Shown here in pieces: positions 34,001 to 44,723 of a DNA stretch of 64,000 bases. This DNA comes from Firmicutes bacterium HGW-Firmicutes-1. Lineage in GTDB: Bacteria > Bacillota > Clostridia > Lachnospirales > Vallitaleaceae. Location of the stretch: NCBI GenBank assembly GCA_002841625.1, contig PHAG01000009.1, positions 359,053 through 423,052 of the forward strand, read 5' to 3'. The position numbers and the translations under genes are program-made. The notes under the pieces were generated by a model. It saw nothing but the letters and a program-made list of their open reading frames with translations. It had not been told where the DNA came from and ran no database searches. Positions within the stretch are counted from its first letter, which is position 1. Each line of letters opens with the position of its first letter.

Positions 34001-36211
34001 GACTACGGACAACTTGGCAACGGCACGCTAGATGATAAGCACGAACCTATACAAGTAAAGGACATTTATGATGTCATAAGTATGTCAGCAGGATATGCAC
34101 ATAGTATATTCTTAACTAGTGATGGAACTGTATGGGGTTGCGGAATCAATGAAGAGGGGGAATTGGGTGATAATACATTTATATCAAGAAAAGTACCTGT
34201 AAAAGCAGTTGAAATAAAAAACGTAAAAGTTATTGCAACAGGAGATCGTCATAATTTAGCAATTAAGCATGATGGAACAGTATGGGCATGGGGAGCAAAC
34301 AGGTCCGGACAGTTAGGTGATTCAACGCTAGTAGATAAAAATATACCTTTTCAAGTAACAGGATTAGAGGACATAGTCCAAGTAAAAGGGGGTAAAGAGC
34401 ATTCATTAGCGCTTAAAAAAGACGGAACTATATGGGCATGGGGATATAATGAGCACGGGACACTTGGAGATGGAACAACAATTGATAGATTAGAACCAGT
34501 GCAAGTATTAGGATTAGAAAATATAATAGATTTGGATGCAGGAAATAACCATAATATTGCTTTAAAAAATGATAATACCGTATGGACTTGGGGTTTTAAC
34601 TCTCAGGGAATGCTAGGTAATGGATCATTGAACTTTAGTTCAATACCTGTTCAAGCAATAGGGCTATCAAATGTTGAACAAATCACAGCAGGAGGAGAGT
34701 ATAACTTCGCTATAACAGCGGATCAAAATGTTTGGTCATGGGGAAAGAATGATTATGGACAATTAGGAAGTGAAAATATAGGTAATATAACCCTACCTCA
34801 ATTATTAGAAGGGTTTGTCATAGGTACCGTCTTTGACAGCCTAACAGAAGTAGTGTCAGATACATCCCTAATGATTAACTGGTCAGGCGGAGCAGATACT
34901 GCAACCTATGAAATGGAACTAAACAACACCATCATAACAAGCACAGAAAGAAACTATCTACAAGTTGATGGTTTACAACCAAAAACAGCCTATACATATC
35001 GAATAAGACAAGTAAACTCCATGGGAACAACCGATTGGAGTGAATCAAGAAGCATAACAACCTACGCCCTGCCAACACCTTATTCTTATGAAGGCTTAAT
35101 AGATGAAACAAAAATAGAAATCAAGTGGGATGCTATCAAAGATGCAACAGCATATGAAATAGAAGTAGATGGACAAGTAATAAATGTAACACCTATAGAG
35201 ATATCGGGAACGCCTACAGATGGTACAACACCAACAACAACTATAGCACCAGTTCAGATATATACCCACATAAACCTAGAACAAAACACCACCCATAAAT
35301 ATAAAGTACGAGCAATAGGAGCTGAAGGAACCAGTTCCTGGAGCGAAGAAGTACCAGTAACTACACTACCCGTACGCCCAGAATCACCAAATGACTTAAA
35401 AGGTTTTTCAACAGATACAGTAGTCAAACTTACCTGGACAGCAGTAGGAGGAGTCATTGGATATGACATTGAGTTAGACAGTGTCATGATAGAAAATGGA
35501 ACAGAAACCACTTATGAACATACAGACCTAGACCCATATACACAGCATAAGTACCGAATAAGATCAAGAAGTGACCTAATTGAAGGTAACTGGAGTGATT
35601 TTTTAACAATCTTTACACTCCCAGGAAAACCAAAAGCACCAGAAAAGATTACCGTATCAACAGTAGGAAAAGTATCAACTATCAACTGGGAATCAAAACA
35701 AGGAAGCCTAAGGTATGAAATAGAAGTAGACGGTACAGTCTACAACGTAGGCAATAATACTACCTATATCCATAGAGGTATAACTCTAGGTAAGGAACAC
35801 CTATATCGAGTTAGAAGTGTTAATAAGATTGGCACAAGTGAGTGGAGTGGTTTCGTAGTAAATAACTCCATAAAAGCCATCAGCACTAAGAAAAAAGATT
35901 TAGAACTAGGTTTAACAGCATCTAACATAACAGACTTTAGCCAATACGAATTATCAGTCTTTTATAATAAAGATGTAATTAAAGTAAAAGACCTATGTGC
36001 AAAAACAAGTGTATTTGAACTAAGCCCAGGATTCATCGAACAAGAAGGCATTACCATCAAAAGTTTTGAACCAGGAAAAATAACCTTTACAGTAGAAAAA
36101 GACATAGAGCTAGGTTATGACTGGACAGGAATCGTAAATAATATCATATTTGATGGACAAGTATCAGGTGGAACTACTATAGATTATACAGTATACATTA
36201 TACCTAATTAG
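31019..36211 (+). CDS. Giant secreted RCC1-repeat / Ig-like / FN3 surface protein
   Basis: The 1730-aa protein has a signal peptide (MRILKGFKRTLSFVLVLSIFAG ... SYAA). RCC1-like repeats follow at ~40-310 (VVGLKSDGTVVAGGFNTYGQC style), then an Ig-like domain with a second one at ~540-640. FN3-type domains lie at ~640-910. A second, more canonical RCC1 set lies at ~924-1261 (LKSDGTVWAWGANTYGQLGNGT, six to seven blades), then four FN3 domains at ~1264-1617. The last ~105 residues (YELSVFYNKDVIKVKD ...) look like a cohesin-type beta-sandwich, at low confidence. It ends 12 bp before the protease-RHS gene, so they form one operon. No wall anchor is seen; role is adhesion or scaffold by inference. 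Confidence 0.88.
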   Translation: MRILKGFKRTLSFVLVLSIFAGMGWGSSTKSYAATATQYTFESIAGGYEFAVGLKTDGTVVSVGTNNVNQSNSVLTWTNIVQISTGIQSVTGLKSDGTVVMGGDIPQIYTSGWTSIVQVSAGSQHVVGLKSDGTVVAGGFNTYGQCDVNGWTNIIQIVAGNHFTLGLKADGTVVATGYNVNGECNVSGWTNIIQIAAGSNHSIGLYSNGTVVATGLNFYGQCNVGGLSNIKQVSGGESHTLALGTNGGVTSVGHTGSGQGNVSGWTNIVQISAGGYFNMGLKADGTVVAVGASSFGQLGCTSWTNIKTYNNVPTINVTTANNQTVLNSISLTGTVSDTDEGNIITTKYRIGNGATQIVEGTVTTSGAFTTTAVDTSALTAGNHTLSVWSEDNKGGVSAITTKNFIKLVEYYYDKYNIAMLWNEPYLEYAGTGYGSFNQYQGYTFNKSNNTFSPVGNAIVRNASEGAVGELAGYLVESSRLLRYYYHTGSMWKVYIQYTSNSTQSLQKSTLNTTNIKAFEGTYPVDGLHTDNYWYVRGAVVNDNPTITIATPTNGETFLGNISLTGSVIDNNVGNTLTTKYNIDGGVTQTVAGTVTTSGAFTPTSINVSALTLGVHTLNVWAVDNTGKQSNISSINFKVDEDTIIPQMDSVDITATSSTIDVRIAASDDNLPATPYTYIIDGQASESIASNSHTFSSLEANRKYTVEVQVRDAYGNISTYTEETYTKMQTPTISVSTILGNQLKLNLLDNNSATTQYQIMCNNMYINAIGQETATPIWMTLLEKSVILEGLELNTQYAIKVKARTKLGQETAFSEIVTAKIDVASLLDVEDLSDSFKVLSKTGREVQLSWSAPIDPAQIKKYELYRDGKLVETTKNTTFTDHNLDYATAYIYEIKAYDTSNNISDFGEPLSVITLDVDQVSKISSGQVHNLMLKSDGTVWAWGANTYGQLGNGTTESSNSPIKVKGLDHIINIFAGDEHNLALKSDGTVWAWGVNDYGQLGNGTLDDKHEPIQVKDIYDVISMSAGYAHSIFLTSDGTVWGCGINEEGELGDNTFISRKVPVKAVEIKNVKVIATGDRHNLAIKHDGTVWAWGANRSGQLGDSTLVDKNIPFQVTGLEDIVQVKGGKEHSLALKKDGTIWAWGYNEHGTLGDGTTIDRLEPVQVLGLENIIDLDAGNNHNIALKNDNTVWTWGFNSQGMLGNGSLNFSSIPVQAIGLSNVEQITAGGEYNFAITADQNVWSWGKNDYGQLGSENIGNITLPQLLEGFVIGTVFDSLTEVVSDTSLMINWSGGADTATYEMELNNTIITSTERNYLQVDGLQPKTAYTYRIRQVNSMGTTDWSESRSITTYALPTPYSYEGLIDETKIEIKWDAIKDATAYEIEVDGQVINVTPIEISGTPTDGTTPTTTIAPVQIYTHINLEQNTTHKYKVRAIGAEGTSSWSEEVPVTTLPVRPESPNDLKGFSTDTVVKLTWTAVGGVIGYDIELDSVMIENGTETTYEHTDLDPYTQHKYRIRSRSDLIEGNWSDFLTIFTLPGKPKAPEKITVSTVGKVSTINWESKQGSLRYEIEVDGTVYNVGNNTTYIHRGITLGKEHLYRVRSVNKIGTSEWSGFVVNNSIKAISTKKKDLELGLTASNITDFSQYELSVFYNKDVIKVKDLCAKTSVFELSPGFIEQEGITIKSFEPGKITFTVEKDIELGYDWTGIVNNIIFDGQVSGGTTIDYTVYIIPN

Positions 36212-36223
36212 GGGGGAGAAAAG

Positions 36224-39200
36224 ATGAAATCATTAAAAATAAGTAAAGTGAAAAAGATAATCGCTAAACTAATTATTGTATGCTTTATCATAATTAATGT
36301 ATTTACAGGTGAGCTACTAGCAATGGCATCAACAGCAACACAAAGAGCAATTAACACAGCATATACAAGGTACGCAGCTGGGCAAGAATATCTAAGCATC
36401 GATAAGAAACAAATAATAGTAAAGTACAAAGACAATACAAAAGGTACAACTACCAATATTGAAACAACCAAGAAGAACACGCGAGATAAAGTAAAAAGTA
36501 ACTTAAAGATTAAAAAGTTAGATACAAAAAAGAAGTTTAAAAACCAATACGTAGAAGTACTAGAAATCCAAGAAACAGACAATATAACAAAAGTAGTAGA
36601 AGCACTAAAAAAAGACCCAGCAGTTGAATATGCACAACCAAACTATAAGCTGTTTTCTGTAGGAAACATAACAGATAGTGACTTCAAAAACCAATGGGCA
36701 ATCTATCAAGAAGCAACTACACAAGCAGGAGGAACAACAAAGTACTCACCAACAAATGGTATCAACGTATTACCAGCCTGGGACGCCCTTACCACTAACA
36801 ATTCCAGCATACTAATAGGCGTACTAGACACAGGAATAGACATTAACCACAAAGACCTAAAAAGCAACATATTTATAAATACCAATGAAATACCAGGAAA
36901 CGGTATAGACGATGACGGCAATGGTTACATAGACGATGTAAACGGCTGGGACTTTGCAAATAAGGATAACTCTGTCTATGACGATGCTTCAAAGGATAAA
37001 CATGGAACCCATATAGCAGGAATCATTGCAGCTGATGATAACGGAGTAGGAGTAGTTGGAGTTGCAAAAGATGCAAAAGTGTTACCACTTAAATTTATTA
37101 ACGGTACATCAGGCTATACCTCAGATGCAATAGAAGCAATAGAATATGCTGGGCACATGGGAGTAGACATTATCAACTGTAGTTTTGGAAGTAGTGACTA
37201 TAACTACGCCCTCAAAGAAGCAATGGATAAATCAGATATCTTGTTTGTAACAGCGTCTGGAAATAACGGCTTAGACACAGCAACGAATCCAATATATCCA
37301 GCCTGCTTTGAGCTAGATAATAACATTTCAGTTGCTGCCTATGACTCAGCTGGAAAGCTTGCAAGCTTTTCTAACTATGGAACTAAAATAGACGTAGCCG
37401 CACCAGGAGTAAATATCCTAAGTACTACACCAAATAACACCTATGAACAAATGAGTGGAACCTCAATGGCAGCCCCTCATGTTACGGGTATAGCAGCACT
37501 AATAAAAAGTAACTACCAAGACATAAGTACACAAGATGTCAAAAGTAGAATTAAAGGAAACACCGTAAAGATAGAAGCCCTAAGTGGTAAGATATCAACA
37601 AATGGAAGAGTAGATGCTTATCAAGCCGCAACAGGTAATGTACAAGTAGTCGAAGAAGAAAAAGAAAAAGAGGAAGAGGAAGAGGAAGAGGAAGAAAAAG
37701 AAGACCAACCAAAGGATGGACAATTGAACGTTTTAGCAGCAACAGTAGATCCTAAGCTTTTGGAACAAATACATTATGGAGAAAATGGCGTTAATGCTGC
37801 AATAGGTAATTATTCTACCAGCTCAGTAGATATGACCATGGCATCACCAGGCTTTAACATCAACATTAGTAGAACCTATAACTCAAAGGATGATAGAACC
37901 GTAAGCTTAATGGGAAGAGGTTGGACCTTTGGATTTGAAGGAAGCTTTAAGGTAGATGCAACAACATCAACTCTTTACATTGCAAAAATGCCAAATGGTA
38001 GCTCCCATATGTTTGTTAAGAATGCAAACGGTACCTTTACAGCCAATGACTTTAGAGGTACGTTAGTAGTCAACCCAGAAGGCGGACATATCTTAACAAC
38101 ACCAGATCAATATACCTATGGTTATAATGCATCTGGCTGGCTCATTTGGATGAAAGATCCTAGTGGAAATAAGGTTACAATTGAAGTAGATAATGCAACA
38201 GGAAAAGTACTCTCTATATCAGACCAAGTAGCAAGAAAATTCACGGTTACTTATAATGCCAATAATCAAATAGCAACTATAAAAGATCCAATGAATAGAG
38301 TAGTTACTTACTCCTATACAAATCTATTGCTAACAAGTGTAATGGATCCAGCAGGAGGCATTCAAAGATATGAATATGATACTTCTAACTATTTAAAAAC
38401 AGTAAAAGATCATAACAGCATCGTACAAGAGACAATTGTTTATGACCATACACCTACAACAGGCGTTCATAAGGTAAGTAGTTATACAAATATCTATGGT
38501 AATGAAAATACATATACCTATAATACCGCGAATAGAAAAACAACAATCAAAGACAGCAACAATAGACAAATCATAAAGGGTTATGATAGCCAATTTTACA
38601 CAATCCTATCACAAGATCCAGAGAACAAGCAAACAACCATTACATACTTCTTAGATACAGCTGGAGTAAATGTGTATGGTGAAGAAAAAACCATAACAGA
38701 TCGTAATGGTAATACTACGACTTACGAGAGAGATGCTTATGGTAACATAACAAATATCATCTATCCTGATGGTAGTACAAAAGTTTACACCTATGATGAT
38801 AAGAACAACAATACTATGGAACAAGACCAACTTGGTAATAAAACCTACTATGTTTATGATGCAAATAAGGTAAAACTTACAAAAGAAGTAAGACCACTAA
38901 ACGGAACAGATGCATATAGTACTTCAGCAGATCAATCAAAGTTTATTATTAAAACTTATAGTTATTATTCAGATTCAGAAGCAACAACTAATGGGTATAA
39001 AGCAAAAAGTTTGCTAAAATCGGTAACCGAGGGAGAAGGTAATAAGACAACATATTCTTATGATACTTATGGTAACATCGAAAAAGTAACAGATCCAGAA
39101 GGAAATGTAGTAACAAATAGCTATAACATACTTGGGTGGCTTACTAGTAATACTACTGCAGAGGGCTATAAAACAGCTTATACATATGACCTAGCAGGTA

Positions 39201-42200
39201 GATTAATGAAACAAGTTGATGCAGGTGGTGAAACAACGAGACTAATTATCGATCAACTAGGTAGAACGATAAAGGAAGTAACTTCAAATCTATATAATAG
39301 TAGTGCAGATGGATTAAATGCTACAACATCGCAAAACACTTATAGTGAAGATGTTGGTTATAGGTACGAATACTTTGCTAATGGTCTGATGAAGAAAAAA
39401 ACAGATCCAGAGAATTATGTGTATTCCTACACCTATGACTTATATGGCAATTTATTGACAGAAACCTTACCAAATGGTTCTATGAATAAGTATACTTATG
39501 ATGTGATGAATAGGAAGGATAAGACGTACTTTAGCGAAAATGCTCAAACAGCATATTATATTCTTGAAGCCTATACATATGGCATCAATACAGATAAGAC
39601 TACTAAAAAGACTTATAAGAAATACCTAGAAAAATATACAGAAGCACAGATAACAGGTGGCACCACGGTACCAGAAGGTAGTATTGCTGAAACGGTATTT
39701 ACCTATGATTATGCTGATAAACTTATTACGCAAAAGAATGCGGATGCTACAACACAGTCTATTAACTACCTTAAGAATGGGGCAATCAATTATTCGACTG
39801 AGGCTAATGGTGCTAATACTTATTACAGATATAATGCACTAGGACAAAGGATAGGTACCTGGAAGGAAGCTGAAACAGACAAGTACTCCTATTTAGGTAA
39901 TGTATATGATAAAGCAGGAAGAATTACAGAAACTAGACTTGGTAAAGATTTAGTAGGGCTACATATTGTACCAAGTGAAGACAGACTAGTTGTTACATAT
40001 AATACGTATGACGGTAATGGTAATGTTCTATCTTTAACAGATACATCAGGGAAAAAAGTACTCTATGGATACGATAAAGAAGGACGACGCATAAAACAAA
40101 ATGAATATACTACTGATACTTATTCAAATGCTACTGAGTTTGAATATGATCATAAAAACAATGTAATAAAAAAGACTATTTATGTTATAGCACTGGATTT
40201 AGCAGGTAATGATCTTAGTGATAGCAGTTTAGTGCCTATTACTACATCCTTTAAGTACGATAAAAATGAAAACTTAATAGAAACAATTAACGAAAATGAC
40301 AAGATTACTAAATATTCCTATGATAAGATAAATCGTGGACTTTCTATAACAACACCAGGCCAAGATGAGAATTTAAATTTCATTAATATAACGTCTTCCA
40401 AAGAGTATGATTTTAGAGGAAATGTTATAAAAGAGACAGATCCAAATGGTTGTGTGACAACTTTTATCTATACACCAAAAGGTGACTTAGATAAAATAAA
40501 AGAGACAACTGAAAAAGAAGGTGTTGTCACAGAGTTTACCAGTACGTATGCTTACGATGTGGCGGGTAGAAAAACAATAGAAGTAACACCTGATAATTAC
40601 GATAATACTAAAGCTTTAACAGATCTTACTAGAGTTGAATATATCTATGATAAAATGGGACGCGTTTTAACCAAGAACGATATTTATAAAGAAGCAGGAG
40701 AGACAACTTGGTCAACCATTTCACATTCCTTCACATATGATGTCCTTGGAAATGTAATAAGTGAAATTGATGGTATGGGGTATGAAACAAAATCTACATA
40801 TAACCTAGCAGGTCAGTTGGTTACAAAGACTGATCCAGAAACTAAGAAGTTAAACTTACCTTACACCGTAAAATATTCACATGATGGACTTGGTAGAGTG
40901 GTTTCAGAAACAAAAGCAAATGGTTCAGTGTCAACTAACTACTACGACGATGCAGGAAGGATTATTAAGCAAACTGCAAGAAAGTCAGCATCAGATACAG
41001 AATACGCACTAATAAGTAACACCTATGATCTTACTGGTAACCTTATCGCAAAAATAGATGCAAATGGTAATGAAGCTACATTTACTTATAATGCATTTAA
41101 TAAACCTCGTACTGCAACACATCCTGGTGATGAATCTATTGAAGCAAATATTATTTCAAACCAGTATGACAACAAAGGTAATATCATTAGTCATCGAGAC
41201 AGCTTTGGAACGGTCAAGTTATTTACTTATGATGAACAAAATAGAGTATTAACAAGTACAACACAAAGTATTGATGGGAAGAACAAAATAAAGACCTCAA
41301 TAAGGTATGATAAAAATGGTAACCAAAGATATATAACTGATGGCAATGGTAATACAACTGAAAAGATCTACAACGAATTGGGACAAGTTATTAAGGAAAT
41401 ATCGCCATTAGGACATACAAATTTGTATCAATATGACAAGAATGGTAATCTGATTACAGCAACCGATTGGCGTGGAAACTCGGTTACTTCTAAATATGAT
41501 GCACTTAATCGCTTGGTCGAACAAACAAATCCATTAAATGAAGTTATTGTTAAGAAGGAATACAATAAAAACCATGTAGAAACAGCGTCATTTGATGGTA
41601 AGGGAAACAAGATAGCTTACACATATGACAAAAACAATCGACTTATTTCTACAACAGATCAAGTAGGCAACATCACAAAGCAAACCTATGATAAGGTTGG
41701 AAACGTGGCAACAACAATAGATGGTGAGGATAACATCACCACATTTAAATATGACTTCTTAAGTAGACTTAGTAGTGTTGAAAATGCTAAAGGTGAAATA
41801 ACTGCTTATACCTATGACTTGATGGGTAATCTATTAACTCAGAAAGATGGAAACGGGAATACAACAACCAAAGAGTATAACGTGAGTAATCTGTTGGCAA
41901 AAAGCATCGATCCTAAAGGTATTATAACAGATATAGACGGCTCAAATACCTATGACATGACTAGGGTTGAAAGTTATACCTATTATTCAAATGGTTTAGC
42001 AAAAGAAAAGAAAGATAAGAATGGTAATATTACAGTCAATACATATGACGTATTTGGTAGGTTATTAAAAACAATTTGTGGCGAAGAATCGATTACTAAT
42101 ACTTACGACAATAATGGAAATACAAAAACTATTACAGATTCTACAGGAATAACTGTAAGAACTTATGATAAGATTGGTAGAGTATTAGTGAAATCCATTC

Positions 42201-44629
42201 CTAAAGTCGGTGTTATGACCTATCAGTACGATATAATCCAAGATGTTGAGGCAGGTCATACTGCAGAGAAAAGTATTGATGCAAGAGGTAATACCGTTCT
42301 AAAGACCTTTGACCAGTTAGGAAGACTTGAAACTGTTATTTCTGATGGGAACACTACAACTTTTGAATACGATTTAAATGGTAACAAAGCGAAGGTTACT
42401 TATTCAAAAGGTGGAACAGAGGAGTATACATACTTTAACAACAATCAGTTAAAAATATTAACAAATAAAAAGAAAGATGGAGCAACATTAAGTACGTATT
42501 CATACACATATGATAATGCTGGTAACCAGTTGACAAAGGTAGATCAATCAGGTACTACGACTTATGGCTATGACTGTTTAAATAGGCTTGAGACAGTATT
42601 AGAGACAGATGGTATTGGCAGAAGTTATGTGTATGACAGTGCGGGTAATAGACTACGAGAGATTGTTATTAATGGATCAAATGTTAAGAAAACAACCTAT
42701 ACTTATAATGAACAAAATCGTTTGATTCAGACTCAAGGTAGCTCAGAAGCTGGAGCTTTAGAGACAATAAAATATACCTACGATGCTAACGGGAATCAAA
42801 CCTATGCATCAACTGAAATGATTAAGCCAGCTTCGCCAGCAAACAAACCAAGCTTTGGTATTTTTATTGTAGGACAAACGAAGACAGAAGACAACCCTAT
42901 AGCAGGGTATCAAAAGTCTTATAAATACGATAAGTTTAACCAAATGATTTATGTTGCAAATGGTGGTACAGTGTCTGAGTTTGCCTATAACGGAGAAGGA
43001 CTAAGGGTAAGCAGTGTGGTAAATGGAAAAGTAACAAAATATGTGTACGAAGCTGATAAGGTTGTGCTAGAATTAAATGAAAAGGGTAAACAAACAGCTA
43101 AAAATGTCTGTGGGGACAACCGTCTTATTTCAAGAACAGGGGGAAGCGAGACTGCTTATTACTTCTTCAATGGGCATGGAGATGTAACGGCGTTGATTAA
43201 TGATCAAGGTACAGTTATTGCTACTTATACATATGATGCGTTCGGTAATCATAAAGTAAGAACAGGGGCTGCAGACAATCCATATCGTTATGCGGGATAT
43301 CAATACGATGAGGGAACTGGACTCTACTACCTTAATGCTAGAATGTACGATTCAATTACAGCAAGATTTATGCAAGAGGATAGCTACTTAGGTAAGAGAA
43401 GTGATTCGTTAAGTTTGAATAGGTATACGTATTGCTATAATAACCCGATACGGTATTGGGATCCAACGGGACATATAGTAACGCAATGGGATTTAAATCA
43501 TTTAAGTGAACAAGAAGTAGCTCGAATAGCTGCTGCAACAGAGAAATGGGAGAATGCAAATAGAGCTGGTAATACAACTGCTAAAGAAGCAGCATTTGTA
43601 GAAGCAGAGGCGATAAGAAATCCAGCTCGGATAGCTAATAAAGAAAATGTTATTTATGTAAGTAGTAATAATCATGATGGTAATACCTATCATGTTGATG
43701 GAAGTGAATATAAACCTAAGGAAACTATTACTATACTTGAACCTATCAAACAGACAGATGATGTGTTTGACAAAGGCGTTGCGATAGCTTCTATGGGTGG
43801 TATTAGTGGGGATATTGGAATAAATAAAGGAAATATAACGGATATAATTAAAAATGTTGAGACTCTTGAACAATTGTCTTTGCAGTACTACAAAGGTCAA
43901 TACAATAAACAGCAAGTAATGGCTTTTATTAGAAGAAAATACGATGATACTAAATGGCAAATAACGGCAGGAGATATCGATGATAAATTCGTTAAATATG
44001 TCAAAAAAAATAATAAAAAATTATTTGATTATTTTAGTGATACTGGAAAAGGGGCAGAGTTAGTTGATCCAATATCTGGAGAAAAGATAGATTTCCTACA
44101 TATGATAGTATCGGCTAATGCAATAACTCATGAAACCGGTTCGCCATTTTATGATACTGAATTTAATGATTTAGCAGGTTGGGCTGGGGATTTACAGCAA
44201 GCTATTGGTGATTTGCAAAAATACCAAACAGCGTATAAAATTAAGGACAATTCTCCTCACTTAATAATTGCGGCAAAATCCATCATTGGTGATAAGCAAA
44301 ATATATTCACAAGCTTCAGTATAAATGATATGCTAGCTGATGTGGATGGATATAACATCGGCATAGAACTTGATAGTTCAACAAGACTATCTAAAGTGCT
44401 GAAAGATTATTATTCAGATGGTGTGAATAATAGGTACTCAAGTTTTGTTAATAATATTGGTGGATTTGACGCGCTACAAGAAAGAACTAATTATTATACA
44501 ACCGATGCTTCAGGACCGGTTAAAACAAAGATACTAAACGATTTTAAAGTTTCTAAGATTACATATTATCAACTTAACGCATTAAATATAGCATTTATGG
44601 ATTACATTAAAAACAAAGGGGGAAATTAG
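36224..44629 (+). CDS. Subtilisin-RHS fusion: secreted polymorphic toxin-like protein
   Basis: The 2801-aa protein starts after GGGGGAG with a signal-anchor/signal peptide, then an I9-like propeptide (QIIVKYKDN ... VEYAQPNYKLF). An S8 peptidase follows with the triad Asp202 (LDTGID), His260 (HGTHIAG) and Ser414 (GTSMAAPH). A poly-Glu linker (~480-500), a DUF6531-like segment (IGNYSTSSVDMTM) and about 1850 residues of YD/RHS repeats come next. The RHS core closes with RYAGYQYDEGTGLYYLNARM and NPIRYWDPTGH at ~2415. The last ~385 residues are a unique tip with DFLHM (His2626) and GWAGDLQ (~2655). RHS shells encapsulate a C-terminal effector released by autoproteolysis; the effector type here is not recognised. 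The S8 domain may process itself or targets; inference. Confidence 0.9.
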   Translation: MKSLKISKVKKIIAKLIIVCFIIINVFTGELLAMASTATQRAINTAYTRYAAGQEYLSIDKKQIIVKYKDNTKGTTTNIETTKKNTRDKVKSNLKIKKLDTKKKFKNQYVEVLEIQETDNITKVVEALKKDPAVEYAQPNYKLFSVGNITDSDFKNQWAIYQEATTQAGGTTKYSPTNGINVLPAWDALTTNNSSILIGVLDTGIDINHKDLKSNIFINTNEIPGNGIDDDGNGYIDDVNGWDFANKDNSVYDDASKDKHGTHIAGIIAADDNGVGVVGVAKDAKVLPLKFINGTSGYTSDAIEAIEYAGHMGVDIINCSFGSSDYNYALKEAMDKSDILFVTASGNNGLDTATNPIYPACFELDNNISVAAYDSAGKLASFSNYGTKIDVAAPGVNILSTTPNNTYEQMSGTSMAAPHVTGIAALIKSNYQDISTQDVKSRIKGNTVKIEALSGKISTNGRVDAYQAATGNVQVVEEEKEKEEEEEEEEEKEDQPKDGQLNVLAATVDPKLLEQIHYGENGVNAAIGNYSTSSVDMTMASPGFNINISRTYNSKDDRTVSLMGRGWTFGFEGSFKVDATTSTLYIAKMPNGSSHMFVKNANGTFTANDFRGTLVVNPEGGHILTTPDQYTYGYNASGWLIWMKDPSGNKVTIEVDNATGKVLSISDQVARKFTVTYNANNQIATIKDPMNRVVTYSYTNLLLTSVMDPAGGIQRYEYDTSNYLKTVKDHNSIVQETIVYDHTPTTGVHKVSSYTNIYGNENTYTYNTANRKTTIKDSNNRQIIKGYDSQFYTILSQDPENKQTTITYFLDTAGVNVYGEEKTITDRNGNTTTYERDAYGNITNIIYPDGSTKVYTYDDKNNNTMEQDQLGNKTYYVYDANKVKLTKEVRPLNGTDAYSTSADQSKFIIKTYSYYSDSEATTNGYKAKSLLKSVTEGEGNKTTYSYDTYGNIEKVTDPEGNVVTNSYNILGWLTSNTTAEGYKTAYTYDLAGRLMKQVDAGGETTRLIIDQLGRTIKEVTSNLYNSSADGLNATTSQNTYSEDVGYRYEYFANGLMKKKTDPENYVYSYTYDLYGNLLTETLPNGSMNKYTYDVMNRKDKTYFSENAQTAYYILEAYTYGINTDKTTKKTYKKYLEKYTEAQITGGTTVPEGSIAETVFTYDYADKLITQKNADATTQSINYLKNGAINYSTEANGANTYYRYNALGQRIGTWKEAETDKYSYLGNVYDKAGRITETRLGKDLVGLHIVPSEDRLVVTYNTYDGNGNVLSLTDTSGKKVLYGYDKEGRRIKQNEYTTDTYSNATEFEYDHKNNVIKKTIYVIALDLAGNDLSDSSLVPITTSFKYDKNENLIETINENDKITKYSYDKINRGLSITTPGQDENLNFINITSSKEYDFRGNVIKETDPNGCVTTFIYTPKGDLDKIKETTEKEGVVTEFTSTYAYDVAGRKTIEVTPDNYDNTKALTDLTRVEYIYDKMGRVLTKNDIYKEAGETTWSTISHSFTYDVLGNVISEIDGMGYETKSTYNLAGQLVTKTDPETKKLNLPYTVKYSHDGLGRVVSETKANGSVSTNYYDDAGRIIKQTARKSASDTEYALISNTYDLTGNLIAKIDANGNEATFTYNAFNKPRTATHPGDESIEANIISNQYDNKGNIISHRDSFGTVKLFTYDEQNRVLTSTTQSIDGKNKIKTSIRYDKNGNQRYITDGNGNTTEKIYNELGQVIKEISPLGHTNLYQYDKNGNLITATDWRGNSVTSKYDALNRLVEQTNPLNEVIVKKEYNKNHVETASFDGKGNKIAYTYDKNNRLISTTDQVGNITKQTYDKVGNVATTIDGEDNITTFKYDFLSRLSSVENAKGEITAYTYDLMGNLLTQKDGNGNTTTKEYNVSNLLAKSIDPKGIITDIDGSNTYDMTRVESYTYYSNGLAKEKKDKNGNITVNTYDVFGRLLKTICGEESITNTYDNNGNTKTITDSTGITVRTYDKIGRVLVKSIPKVGVMTYQYDIIQDVEAGHTAEKSIDARGNTVLKTFDQLGRLETVISDGNTTTFEYDLNGNKAKVTYSKGGTEEYTYFNNNQLKILTNKKKDGATLSTYSYTYDNAGNQLTKVDQSGTTTYGYDCLNRLETVLETDGIGRSYVYDSAGNRLREIVINGSNVKKTTYTYNEQNRLIQTQGSSEAGALETIKYTYDANGNQTYASTEMIKPASPANKPSFGIFIVGQTKTEDNPIAGYQKSYKYDKFNQMIYVANGGTVSEFAYNGEGLRVSSVVNGKVTKYVYEADKVVLELNEKGKQTAKNVCGDNRLISRTGGSETAYYFFNGHGDVTALINDQGTVIATYTYDAFGNHKVRTGAADNPYRYAGYQYDEGTGLYYLNARMYDSITARFMQEDSYLGKRSDSLSLNRYTYCYNNPIRYWDPTGHIVTQWDLNHLSEQEVARIAAATEKWENANRAGNTTAKEAAFVEAEAIRNPARIANKENVIYVSSNNHDGNTYHVDGSEYKPKETITILEPIKQTDDVFDKGVAIASMGGISGDIGINKGNITDIIKNVETLEQLSLQYYKGQYNKQQVMAFIRRKYDDTKWQITAGDIDDKFVKYVKKNNKKLFDYFSDTGKGAELVDPISGEKIDFLHMIVSANAITHETGSPFYDTEFNDLAGWAGDLQQAIGDLQKYQTAYKIKDNSPHLIIAAKSIIGDKQNIFTSFSINDMLADVDGYNIGIELDSSTRLSKVLKDYYSDGVNNRYSSFVNNIGGFDALQERTNYYTTDASGPVKTKILNDFKVSKITYYQLNALNIAFMDYIKNKGGN

Positions 44630-44723
44630 AATAATTTAAATGAAATTTATATCTCTCGGGCATAAGTAATGCTTAAGAGAAATGTATAATTGTGCTAATA
44701 TTGAAAGGAGTGTGAAGTAGTTT

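Noticed and set aside
43502..43960. 152-aa minus-strand ORF in the RHS tip
   Set aside because: It is antisense to the intact RHS gene with no ribosome binding site; low-complexity Ser/Ile/Phe composition is typical of a shadow frame.
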